Shown one piece after another: positions 15,269 through 23,182 of a DNA stretch of 34,155 bases. Both the position numbers and the translations under genes were made by a program. This DNA comes from an uncultured cyanobacterium. Lineage in GTDB: Bacteria > Cyanobacteriota > Vampirovibrionia > Gastranaerophilales > Gastranaerophilaceae. Location of the stretch: assembly GCA_902495705.1 (NCBI GenBank), contig CABUXT010000025.1, positions 1 through 34,155 on the forward strand. The letters are read 5' to 3'. Numbering within the stretch: the first letter of the stretch is position 1; each line of letters starts with the position of its first letter. The notes beneath the pieces were generated by a model. It saw nothing but the letters and a program-made list of their open reading frames with translations. It was not told the DNA's origin and made no database searches.

Positions 15269-18200
15269 AATTCACCCCCATCAAATCACTGAACACCATT
15301 TTATTTGCTGTTTGTTTTTGCTCTTTTCCAAACCTTGTTTTTGATTTTTGGCTGACTGTCAAGTATAACTTGTTTTTTGCCCTTGTTATCGCAACATATA
15401 ACAAACGCAAATTTTCTGATAGAATTTCTTGTTTAAGTTCAAACTCAGATTTTGGCTTGTAATTTTTAGAGAGTTTTTTTACATTTTCCAAAAATTCAGA
15501 CGATTTCAAACTAATAGTTCCAACAGACAGCGGAAGATTTTTTTCGGTCAATTCAGGAATAAATACCAAATTAAATTCATCCCCTTTTGACTTGTGCATT
15601 GTCATAATTTGAACCTTTCCTGCCAAGAATTTTTTATCATCCTCATCTTCTTCCGAGAAAAACTTAAATCCGCTAAGATTTGGCTTTTTGGCAAGTTCGG
15701 CAAGTCGCGCTACAGCATACTCTAAGGAGTTATTTTTGATACATATACGTTTTATCAAAGTTGAAATCAGATAAATATTAGATTTTTCAATCTCACTTTT
15801 GAAAAAATGCATACCGATTTTTATCGCAAGTTCATTCGGTGTCAGATAACATAAAGATATCCAATAGTTTAAATCCCAATAGAATTGTTCCAGCTCGACA
15901 TGTTCAAGATTATCAGAATTTACTTGTATAAACGGATTTTCATACTTTCTGATTTCATTACCTAATCCAAATTTGTAAAACCCAAGTTCGGTTAAGACAG
16001 AATAGTTTTGTGCAACATTTTCATTATCAAAAGGCGCTAAAATCATTTTCATTACAGCAAAAATCGCCCTAAAAATGTCTTTTTGCTCTAAACATTGATT
16101 TCTTGTAATTACTTTTAAACCGCTGTTTTCAAGCAAATTTTGCCAAGCTGCAACCTGATAATTATTTCTGAGTAAAATTCCGACAGTAAAATCAGGATTT
16201 TTTGACAATGTTTCTTTTATTACCCTTAGAACATAGTTTTTCTCTTCTACACCTGTGTCAAAAACTTCACCAACAACAGCCGAACCGCTGCCGTAAGGTT
16301 GTGGATTTTTACCTTCGACAGGCTGCATATACATTTTGAAAAACGAATTTTCACTTTCTTTGTTTTGAGAAGATGTCTCAACAAGCTTATTTGCAAACTG
16401 CCAAACATCTTTTGTACAACGTTGAGAACAGTTCATTGTGACATTGTTGTTTTCTGTGATAAATTTTCTAAACCCTTCAACATCCGCGTTTGAAAATGTC
16501 GACGTGATAGACTGATTAACATCACCACATCTTATTATATTCTTATGTTTACCTGCCAAAAGGGTTATCAAATCCTGCTGAACACCTGAAGAGTCCTGTG
16601 CCTCATCTTCTATAATATATTGGCAAACATCTTGATAATGCGCCAATATATCAGGATTTTCCTTTAGAATTTTAACCGAACCCGTCAACATATCATCATA
16701 GTCAATAAGGTTGTTTTCTTTTAATGTCTCTTGATACAATTTGAAAAACATCAAAAACTTTTTCAATTTAGCGTCCGTAACCTCTCCACTGACACAACTT
16801 CCGCCAAACTTAAACGCAGAAACACCTCGGTCAAATTCTTCTGCTGTTTTTTGTTCAATTCTCAATCTTGAAGAAATTTCGCGCAAAATTCTACCGCGCT
16901 GAGAATCATCACAAATTTCAAAATCTCCTGATAATCCCAATTTTTCATAATTACCGTTTTCTTTTAAAATACGCAAGGCAAGTCCATGAATCGTACTGAT
17001 ATTAGGAAGTTTTGAAGAATTTTTGCGAACGTTTTTAATTCGTTCCCTGAAATTTCGAGCAGCAGAATCCATATACGTTAAAACAAAGATATTTTCAGGA
17101 TTTATACCGCGTTCTAAAAGTTTTATAATCAACGCAAGAAGAATTGTTGTTTTCCCTGCCCCCGGAACTGCCGAAATTCCCATTAATCCTGACTTGTATT
17201 CTAATACAGGCTTTTGGTCTTCACGTGGAATAATTTTAAAAGTTTGAGTTATGTTTTCCTCTTCACCTTCTGAATTTTCCTGATTTACCACAATATAAGG
17301 CTCAATTGCCCCATAATTTTCAATACCGTTTGAATCAAAAAGACTTGAATAACAAAATACCTTGTCTTGCGCGCACAAAGCTAATTTGCGCAAAACACGA
17401 GCATTCTTATCTTTAGATAAACTGATATTATCTTCAATTGTGTATTCATCTTTGTACCAATCTTTTTGGAACACCCAAGCGTTATAAAGCGGTCCGGTAT
17501 CTGATTTTATCCACTCAGAATTTGAAATATCCAACCATATTTGATATTTCGTTTTGATATGATTATCTATAATTTTTTGCGGAGTCGAAACCACCAAATC
17601 ATTACGTTCTATATCCAACACCGAATACGGATTTTCTGCAATGATAGAATTTTCGATTTGCAAAATTATATCAAGTTTCCTTGAATTGAAGTTTTTTCCG
17701 AATATATTTTCAAAATCAGTGAGCTGCTTTAAAAAGAAATTAAACTTGTTTAACTCTTCATATTTTAAAGGCGCGAGCGTCAATAATTCATTATATATTT
17801 GGACAACTTGCTCGGAAATTTTTAATGGAGACTCTGACAAATTTTCGACAAGAGTTCTAAAAATATTATACCTTTGGTTATACTCAGAATCCGCAAATTC
17901 AAACTTTGGCAGGATTTTATCTTGGTGAAAGTTTTCAAGAATTTTCGCACAATATTTTAACGGAATTTGCAAAAATTCAGATAAAATAACCCTGATATCA
18001 AATTCGCTCAAAGAATATTTTAATTCGGTATTGAGTTTTAATATCGTAATAGTTGCCTGAACAAGCCTGTTTTGTATCAATTTTTCACTACCTGATAGAT
18101 ATTTCAGATTGATGTTGTTTTTCAAATTTTCTCTAAGCCCAAATTTCAACATCTCATCAATTACAGGAGAAATCACAGAAATTTCGCAAGGCTGAACCTT

Positions 18201-19151
18201 TTTAGCAAGCAAATTTTTTATTTTTCCAATCGCAGATTCCAACATACCTGAACGCTTTGAAAAAGATTCATAAGTGAAATTATTCAAAACTTCTGTATTT
18301 TCGTTTATTACATTGTCAAACAAAATTTGAGCCGATGTTTTTTGCTTTTCAGGAGCTAAAACATTTATTTGCGGATTTTTGAAAATATATTTTAGTTTTT
18401 CAAAATTATTTTTATCTGCGCTCAAATAACCGCAACGACTTGAACCGAGAGGGTCAATTGCGATATCGAAATCAACGAGCTGTTTTGACAAATATTCAAT
18501 AAAATCCAAAAAAATTGGAGTACACTCATCCGCATCATCTACAATCAAATACTTGATATTTTTAAAATAATCCGTATTTTTATAGATAAAATTGAACATC
18601 AAACATTGGCGCAAATAGTCAAAATCACGGAGTTCGAGGGTCTTTTTTAAAAACTTTTTAATTGCCAAATTCGCCTCATCAGAAAAGCCTTCTTTTAAGA
18701 TTTTAGCTCTTTCATCGACTTCACTTTGAGACAAATTGTTTTGAACAATTAGAGAATACCTTCTAAAAATCTGATGTAACAATGACATCCTTGAATTGTA
18801 CCCTCGGAATTTGACCTGATTTAGGATTTCTTTCATTATAAATTGAGAAACCTCTAACCCTGCCAAATTCGGCAAAATCACAGGATTATCAAAGATATTT
18901 CTATCTTCTAAAAATGCCCAATTGTCTGACACCGTATTATATACAAGGGAGAAAAAAGAATGAACCTGCATTTTTTCCAGCGAATTTATCGTCAGTTTTT
19001 CAAGAGTTTTTTCAACAAAAGAGTTTTTCAATGTAGAATTTTGCACAAGCACAAGGATTTCTGAGGCTTTAATTCCGCTATTTAAAAGACTTGCATATTT
19101 TTCAATAAGCAAATCTGTTTTATTTGTTGAAATGTCTCCCTCAATTAGCAA
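15258..19151 (-). CDS. UvrD/AddAB-like helicase with degenerate N-terminal helicase half
   Basis: A 1297-residue protein. The C-terminal half (from about 640) is a complete UvrD/Rep-type superfamily 1 helicase: AVPGAGKTT (~660), TYMDSAARNFRERI, IIEDEAQDSS (~849), GDVNQSI (~877), TMHKSKGDEF and LLYVAITRAKN. The N-terminal half begins LLIEGDISTNKTDLLIEKY, a worn P-loop without the GKT Gly, and has YLIVDDADE near 204, like the inactive helicase part of AddB or RecC. So one chain seems to hold the inactive and active helicases, while the nuclease is a separate overlapping gene. Two TTG starts compete; 19151 is eight bases from AAGGAG, while 19157 is only two away. Expected role: DNA end resection and recombination. 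Confidence 0.85.
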   Translation of the reverse strand: MLIEGDISTNKTDLLIEKYASLLNSGIKASEILVLVQNSTLKNSFVEKTLEKLTINSLEKMQVHSFFSLVYNTVSDNWAFLEDRNIFDNPVILPNLAGLEVSQFIMKEILNQVKFRGYNSRMSLLHQIFRRYSLIVQNNLSQSEVDERAKILKEGFSDEANLAIKKFLKKTLELRDFDYLRQCLMFNFIYKNTDYFKNIKYLIVDDADECTPIFLDFIEYLSKQLVDFDIAIDPLGSSRCGYLSADKNNFEKLKYIFKNPQINVLAPEKQKTSAQILFDNVINENTEVLNNFTYESFSKRSGMLESAIGKIKNLLAKKVQPCEISVISPVIDEMLKFGLRENLKNNINLKYLSGSEKLIQNRLVQATITILKLNTELKYSLSEFDIRVILSEFLQIPLKYCAKILENFHQDKILPKFEFADSEYNQRYNIFRTLVENLSESPLKISEQVVQIYNELLTLAPLKYEELNKFNFFLKQLTDFENIFGKNFNSRKLDIILQIENSIIAENPYSVLDIERNDLVVSTPQKIIDNHIKTKYQIWLDISNSEWIKSDTGPLYNAWVFQKDWYKDEYTIEDNISLSKDKNARVLRKLALCAQDKVFCYSSLFDSNGIENYGAIEPYIVVNQENSEGEEENITQTFKIIPREDQKPVLEYKSGLMGISAVPGAGKTTILLALIIKLLERGINPENIFVLTYMDSAARNFRERIKNVRKNSSKLPNISTIHGLALRILKENGNYEKLGLSGDFEICDDSQRGRILREISSRLRIEQKTAEEFDRGVSAFKFGGSCVSGEVTDAKLKKFLMFFKLYQETLKENNLIDYDDMLTGSVKILKENPDILAHYQDVCQYIIEDEAQDSSGVQQDLITLLAGKHKNIIRCGDVNQSITSTFSNADVEGFRKFITENNNVTMNCSQRCTKDVWQFANKLVETSSQNKESENSFFKMYMQPVEGKNPQPYGSGSAVVGEVFDTGVEEKNYVLRVIKETLSKNPDFTVGILLRNNYQVAAWQNLLENSGLKVITRNQCLEQKDIFRAIFAVMKMILAPFDNENVAQNYSVLTELGFYKFGLGNEIRKYENPFIQVNSDNLEHVELEQFYWDLNYWISLCYLTPNELAIKIGMHFFKSEIEKSNIYLISTLIKRICIKNNSLEYAVARLAELAKKPNLSGFKFFSEEDEDDKKFLAGKVQIMTMHKSKGDEFNLVFIPELTEKNLPLSVGTISLKSSEFLENVKKLSKNYKPKSEFELKQEILSENLRLLYVAITRAKNKLYLTVSQKSKTRFGKEQKQTANKMVFSDLMGVNYAK

Positions 19152-19215
19152 CTTCAATACTCCTTATGCTGTATATTTTAGCATAAATCAGAAGAAAACT
19201 ACATTTTTAAAATGA

Positions 19216-19244
19216 TTGCCAAGTGTCACCAAATAAACTATTAT
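19216..19244 (+). promoter_or_regulatory. Promoter of the winged-helix gene
   Basis: TTGCCA (19216-19221), 17-base spacer, TATTAT (19239-19244), about 54 bases before the ATG at 19299. It lies in the divergent gap with the helicase gene. Confidence 0.55.
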
Positions 19245-19298
19245 TCTTATGTCGACGAAAAAGTGTAGCTTGAACAATCAATCATGGAGGAATTAAAA

Positions 19299-19520
19299 AT
19301 GGCTAAAAGAGTAAGTTTAACATTAGAAGAACAAATCGGATTTTCTGCAGGAGAAATTTATAACTACTTACACCAAAACGGAACAACTTCTTTTGCAAAA
19401 ATGAAAAAAGAATTAGACTTAAAAGGAAACTTTGCTGATTTAGGTCTTGGCTGGTTAGCTAGAGAAAACAAAGTTGAAATCGAACAAAAAGGACCAGCTG
19501 TAAAAGTTAGCCTTAAATAA
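19299..19520 (+). CDS. Winged helix-turn-helix protein (PF10771 type)
   Basis: A 73-residue protein resembling the PF10771 (DUF2582) winged-helix family: an N-terminal helix (QIGFSAGEIYNYLHQNG), a recognition-helix region and a wing (ENKVEIEQKGPAVKVSL). Likely a small DNA-binding protein; target unknown. ATG 19299 is preferred over one five codons earlier because GGAGGA stands seven bases before it. Own promoter and a very strong terminator make it a single-gene unit, divergent from the helicase gene. Confidence 0.82.
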   Translation: MAKRVSLTLEEQIGFSAGEIYNYLHQNGTTSFAKMKKELDLKGNFADLGLGWLARENKVEIEQKGPAVKVSLK

Positions 19521-19554
19521 TAAAGACTTTGCACTGTACTAATATGCAAACGAA

Positions 19555-19587
19555 AGAGATATTACAAAATTGTAATATCTCTTTTTT
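19555..19587 (+). terminator. Intrinsic terminator of the winged-helix gene
   Basis: AGAGATATTACAA, loop AA, TTGTAATATCTCT, then a run of T. Perfect 13-bp stem. It ends just before the shared promoter-like element at 19590. Confidence 0.9.
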
Positions 19588-19589
19588 AA

Positions 19590-19630
19590 TTTAGGCAATT
19601 TTCAAAAGTAAATATACTTTATATAAACAT
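19590..19630 (+). promoter_or_regulatory. Shared promoter-like element, copy 3
   Basis: TTTAGGCAAT (19590-19599), 14 bases, ATACTTTATATAAA (19614-19627). Same blocks and gap as at 7324 and 10803, with one inserted-like G in the first block. It stands about 30 bases before the RelA/SpoT-domain gene. Confidence 0.65.
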
Positions 19631-19658
19631 AGGGGATATTTAATAAAGGGGAATTGAC

Positions 19659-21089
19659 ATGGGACTAACAAGTGTCATCGCTAAAAATGTTGTCAAAACA
19701 GGCGAAAAATTTGCAATTGGTTTTGGCAAATCAAAAGTTAAACCAAACATTTTAGCAAATGGAGAATATTTAGGATTTAAGCAAGGTAAGAAAATAATCG
19801 ATTTTACCAAACATAGTTTTGAATTTCAGGTAAAACCCGATATCTCAATTCCGTTTGCACCGAGTACAATCAACCAAACAAAGCCGGCATTGAGAATTTA
19901 TAAAAATGCCCTAACAGGTCAAATTGACCATGCCGGTCAAGCAGAACTCGGGAACGTTTCTGTCAGACTTGCTGAAAATTTTGAAAAAGTAGCAGGTGCT
20001 GCAAAAGAAGAAATCAGTTCAATTTTCAAAGGGTATGAATTGAGCGTTCGTTCAAAAGGAGCAAACTCAATTTATTCAAAACTTGAAAAGAAAGTTCTTG
20101 AAAAAGGAAAAGTTATCAGGTCAGATGCAGCAGCCACTAAATTGATAGGTGATGCTATCGGCGGCAGAATTCTTATGCCAAACTTAACAGCAAAGGATAT
20201 CACTCAAACTTTAAAAACTTTGAAAATTCAAAATAAAAATCTTACAGCCGAAGAACAAAAAATCATGCAAAAATTCTTCTCTAAAGAAACTCTTACAGAT
20301 GAAGAAATGAAAATTGCGCAAAAGTATTCAAGAGCCGTAAAATTAGCACTTGCGGAAAAACAATCAGCACCTGTAGTTAATCAAATTATGGTTTCTTCAT
20401 TGCAATCTGCCCTAAATAGCGGCGCAACAACCATTGAACAAATCGAAAAATCAGGTGTAAGTAAAGAAGTAATCGCACAGTTAAAAGCAGGTAAAAATAT
20501 CACACCACTAAAAATTACAGAATTGAATAACTACACAGGAGCTGACGGTATTCCATACTTCACAGACTCTCAAATTGCACAAATTAAAGAAATGCAAGCT
20601 GTCACAGGTAACTATTTTGATATCATCACAAGACCTGAAACAGCAAGATTTAAAGATGCACTAACGCCACTTGAAAGTAAAGCTATCAAAGCATCAGGCT
20701 ATACAACCGCACAATTTAATGCAGTGTTAAAAGACGGAAGTTTGGCAGAAATTCAAATCCGCGGTAAAGGTCCGTTTGGCGAAGTTGAACATATTGCTTA
20801 TGATTCAAGACAAGGCAAAAACACATTAAGCCATGTTTATGATGATTACAAAGATGCAGTTAAAGATTTGTCACCGGAAGATTATGACGACTACAACAAA
20901 TATTTAAGTGCATGTTATGATTATTATAGAGATATTGAACTTGGTATCAAATCTTCAAAACCAAAATTGCCGACTAAATTCAACCAAATTCTGAGTGAAG
21001 AAAATATGATTAAACTTCACAAGATTGATGATGCCGAGCAAAGCGCTAAAAAATTAAATTTCCAACAACACTTAAAAGTTGTCGCATAA
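19659..21089 (+). CDS. RelA/SpoT nucleotidyltransferase-domain protein
   Basis: A 476-residue protein with the motifs of the (p)ppGpp synthetase fold, split by a large insertion. RSKGANSIYSK (131-141) matches the RxKxxxSIxxK ATP-binding segment; GDAIGGR (164-170) matches the metal-binding DxxGxR; GY (347-348) matches the guanine-stacking Tyr; AEIQIRGKGPFGEVEHIAY (363-381) matches the catalytic EIQIRT...AxxEHxxxY. Roughly 175 residues lie between DxxGxR and GY, where the family normally has about 40. No HD hydrolase, TGS or ACT domain. Residues 1-100 are unlike anything I know. It may be a small alarmone synthetase, a toxSAS-type toxin or a related enzyme. A 139-residue gene follows after 27 bases. 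Confidence 0.72.
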   Translation: MGLTSVIAKNVVKTGEKFAIGFGKSKVKPNILANGEYLGFKQGKKIIDFTKHSFEFQVKPDISIPFAPSTINQTKPALRIYKNALTGQIDHAGQAELGNVSVRLAENFEKVAGAAKEEISSIFKGYELSVRSKGANSIYSKLEKKVLEKGKVIRSDAAATKLIGDAIGGRILMPNLTAKDITQTLKTLKIQNKNLTAEEQKIMQKFFSKETLTDEEMKIAQKYSRAVKLALAEKQSAPVVNQIMVSSLQSALNSGATTIEQIEKSGVSKEVIAQLKAGKNITPLKITELNNYTGADGIPYFTDSQIAQIKEMQAVTGNYFDIITRPETARFKDALTPLESKAIKASGYTTAQFNAVLKDGSLAEIQIRGKGPFGEVEHIAYDSRQGKNTLSHVYDDYKDAVKDLSPEDYDDYNKYLSACYDYYRDIELGIKSSKPKLPTKFNQILSEENMIKLHKIDDAEQSAKKLNFQQHLKVVA

Positions 21090-21116
21090 AAGACTTATAG
21101 ACTAATCGGAGAAAAC

Positions 21117-21536
21117 ATGATAAAATACATTAACAATGCAAACCCAAATGCCGTTATGGGCATAATCAAAACTAAGGATGTAAAGAAAGTGAACTTAGAA
21201 GAAGAAATTGTAAAAATGGTAAAAAAGCTCTCAGATGAGGCTAAAAATTATGTTTCTGACAACCATCAATACAGAAATGTAAACGCTAGTGTCAGAAATA
21301 CTTTTGATAACATTTGCGGAAAAGCTTTTGGTCTAACCGTTGAACAAACTCCGGACAAATTTAACAGACATTTTTTGACAATGAATTTACTGCATCCGAC
21401 TATGGAATTGCAATCAACAAGAACGCTTGCAGCAGGGAACAAGGCTGAAATTTTAGAAAAAATAAATGACAAAGATTTTGTAAAATTGTTCAAAAATAAC
21501 CTTGAACAAATGAGCGAAAAAATGCAAGAAAGATAA
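21117..21536 (+). CDS. Hypothetical small protein, partner of the RelA/SpoT-domain gene
   Basis: A 139-residue soluble, helical protein rich in Lys, Asn and Glu; no family recognised. GGAGA precedes the ATG by 4 bases. It follows the RelA/SpoT-domain gene by 27 bases with no terminator between, so they probably share the transcript from the element at 19590. The size and position would suit an antitoxin or a modulator of the synthetase, but no sequence feature proves this. The C-terminal quarter (NKAEILEKINDKDFVKLF) is predicted amphipathic helix. Confidence 0.65.
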   Translation: MIKYINNANPNAVMGIIKTKDVKKVNLEEEIVKMVKKLSDEAKNYVSDNHQYRNVNASVRNTFDNICGKAFGLTVEQTPDKFNRHFLTMNLLHPTMELQSTRTLAAGNKAEILEKINDKDFVKLFKNNLEQMSEKMQER

Positions 21537-21573
21537 TCTTATTAATTCATTAAAAAATAATTAAAAAACTCAA

Positions 21574-21614
21574 AAAATCTCCTATTTTATATTATCATTA
21601 GAATAGGAGATTTT
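21574..21614 (+). promoter_or_regulatory. 13-bp hairpin covering the dnaJ-like ribosome site
   Basis: AAAATCTCCTATT (21574-21586) pairs perfectly with AATAGGAGATTTT (21602-21614) around a 15-base AT loop. The right arm contains AGGAG, the ribosome binding site of the DnaJ-like gene that starts at 21620. If the RNA includes both arms, translation would be blocked until the stem opens, as in an RNA thermometer. If transcription starts in the loop (TATATT/TATTAT present), it is instead a DNA operator. Confidence 0.6.
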
Positions 21615-21619
21615 GAATT

Positions 21620-22702
21620 ATGAAATACAAAGATTACTATGAAACACTGGGTGTAAAAAGAGATGCAACAGAAGCTGAAATCAAATCAGCTTATAGAAAA
21701 CTTGCTAGAAAATACCACCCTGACGTAAATAAAACAAAAGAAGCTGAAGCAAAATTTAAAGAAATAAACGAAGCCTACGAGGTTCTTGGCGATAAACAAA
21801 AACGTCAAAGATATGACAGCTTAGGGGCAAATTGGCAAGGCGGAGCAGATTATACTCCACCTCCGGGGTTTGAACACTTCAACTTTGGTGGTGGTCAAGG
21901 CGGAGCTTACCAACAATTTAACTTCAACGGTCAAGATATGGGCGGATTTTCCGACTTTTTCAGTTCACTATTTGGTGATATGATGGGCGGAGCTGCCGCA
22001 GGCGGAGCACGCGGAGGATTTTCAGGATTTGATTTTGGAGACCTTGGCGGTGCAGGTCAACAAACTTACACCAGAAGGAGTTACGGTGGTGGCGCACAAC
22101 GCGGAACGCGTTCAAGAGCACAAGCTCCAAAATCTGAGGATTTAGATATCACCAAAACTTTGAACGTCACAGCAAAAGACTTATTTTCTGATTCACCGAT
22201 TACCGTAAAATTTAACGACATGAGAAAATGTACTCAATGCCCAGGAGGTGGAGCATACTGTAGCGCTTGTGGCGGTACCGGTATCATTAACGAAAATAAA
22301 TCTATCAAAGTCAGATTACCAAAAGAAATCAAAGAAGGTCAAAAAGTAAGACTTAAAGGTGAAGGAAAAACCGATGCCTACGGACAAACAGGTGATTTAT
22401 ACTTGATTATCACACCCAAAGACCCTGAATACGAAATCAAAGGGTCAGATTTAACAAAAGACGTTGAAATCACTCCACCAGAGGCTGTCCTAGGTTGTCA
22501 GAAAGAAATCCAAACTCTTCATGGAAACATCGGAATAAAAATTCCTCCAATGACCTCAACAGGTAAAATGCTCAGACTGAAAAATTTAGGTTTGCCTAAA
22601 AAATCAGGCGGATATGGAAACTTAAACGCAAGAGTAAAAATTGTATTACCTGCAAAATTAAGTCAAAAAGAAATCGATTTGTACAAACAATTGCAAAAGT
22701 AA
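21620..22702 (+). CDS. DnaJ-family co-chaperone with one zinc site
   Basis: A 360-residue DnaJ/CbpA-type Hsp40. J domain at 1-70 with H33-P34-D35, a long Gly/Phe-rich region (about 75-165), then C-terminal substrate-binding domains (from DLDITKTLNVTAKDLFSD). The zinc region is reduced: CTQCPGGGAYCSACGGTG gives two CxxC pairs, enough for one zinc instead of the two in classical DnaJ. Partner would be a DnaK. It has a hairpin over its ribosome site and a strong terminator, so it forms its own unit. A name beyond DnaJ-like is not safe because canonical DnaJ may lie elsewhere. Confidence 0.9.
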   Translation: MKYKDYYETLGVKRDATEAEIKSAYRKLARKYHPDVNKTKEAEAKFKEINEAYEVLGDKQKRQRYDSLGANWQGGADYTPPPGFEHFNFGGGQGGAYQQFNFNGQDMGGFSDFFSSLFGDMMGGAAAGGARGGFSGFDFGDLGGAGQQTYTRRSYGGGAQRGTRSRAQAPKSEDLDITKTLNVTAKDLFSDSPITVKFNDMRKCTQCPGGGAYCSACGGTGIINENKSIKVRLPKEIKEGQKVRLKGEGKTDAYGQTGDLYLIITPKDPEYEIKGSDLTKDVEITPPEAVLGCQKEIQTLHGNIGIKIPPMTSTGKMLRLKNLGLPKKSGGYGNLNARVKIVLPAKLSQKEIDLYKQLQK

Positions 22703-22713
22703 AATAATATAAG

Positions 22714-22738
22714 GTCGGCTAACTAAGCCGACTTTTTT
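22714..22738 (+). terminator. Intrinsic terminator of the dnaJ-like gene
   Basis: GTCGGCT (22714-22720), loop AACTA, AGCCGAC (22726-22732), six T. The same GTCGGCT/AGCCGAC stem is seen without T-run at 25809-25828. Confidence 0.85.
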
Positions 22739-22748
22739 ATTTATATAT

Positions 22749-22814
22749 GTCATTCTAAAAGGATTAAAAATCTTGTGGGCTTGTTTGGCTTAGATTTTAT
22801 CCTATTTAGAATCT
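22749..22814. repeat. Palindromic repeat with 45-base insert
   Basis: GTC then ATTCTAAA (22752-22759), a 45-base insert, TTTAGAAT (22805-22812), CT. Inside, AGGATTAAAAATCT and AGATTTTATCCT prolong the pairing imperfectly. Same frame (GTC-arm...arm-CT) as the other family members. Confidence 0.7.
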
Positions 22815-22882
22815 ATCAACGTTGATTTTGTTGTTGGCCTAGTAAAGCCGACCGACAAAACTAACCGAACACCACAGTCAAT

Positions 22883-23003
22883 GTCACCCTGAACTGCGGA
22901 TTTTGGCAAGTGCGCCGTGTGAGCGTAGCGAACCCAGCACGTCTTGGCGAGAGCTACGTTGAGCCGGTCGAGCCGCCAATAATCCAAGACCGTTTCAGGG
23001 TCT
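22883..23003. repeat. Palindromic repeat with 100-base insert, copy 1
   Basis: GTC, ACCCTGAA (22886-22893), 100-base insert, TTCAGGGT (22994-23001), CT. The insert matches the one at 33920-34019 at all but about six positions. It is locally GC-rich and has internal pairing (TTGGCGA with CCGCCAA, and GGATTTTGG with CCAATAATCC). Confidence 0.85.
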
Positions 23004-23044
23004 CTAATATTACAAATTTCACATAAGACTAATTTGTTCAATTT

Positions 23045-23071
23045 GAGATTCCGAAACAAGTTCGGAATGAC
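23045..23071. repeat. Short palindromic repeat (5-base loop)
   Basis: ATTCCGAA (23048-23055), loop ACAAG, TTCGGAAT (23061-23068), then GAC. Confidence 0.8.
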
Positions 23072-23182
23072 TGTTTAAAATTTCGAGTGAGGGTACGAAC
23101 CCAAACAGCCGCCAAAACCTAAAAGAAATACATTTATCATGGATTAATGACGAAAATTTGTAAAATTTTATACGCTAAATCA

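Larger units (their letters stand above)
22703..23182. other. 480-base gene-free gap made of repeats
   Basis: After the dnaJ-like terminator come a palindromic repeat with a 45-base insert (22749-22814), a short AAGCCGACC-type stretch, a palindromic repeat with a 100-base insert (22883-23003) and a standard short copy (23045-23071). The last ~110 bases before the FeoAB stop show no structure I can name. No credible gene; an 85-codon minus frame runs through the repeats and is rejected. Confidence 0.75.

Noticed and set aside
22802..23059. 85-codon open frame on the minus strand in the gap before feoB
   Set aside because: It runs through two palindromic repeats and the 100-base insert, and a similar frame appears in the other insert copy; no ribosome site.
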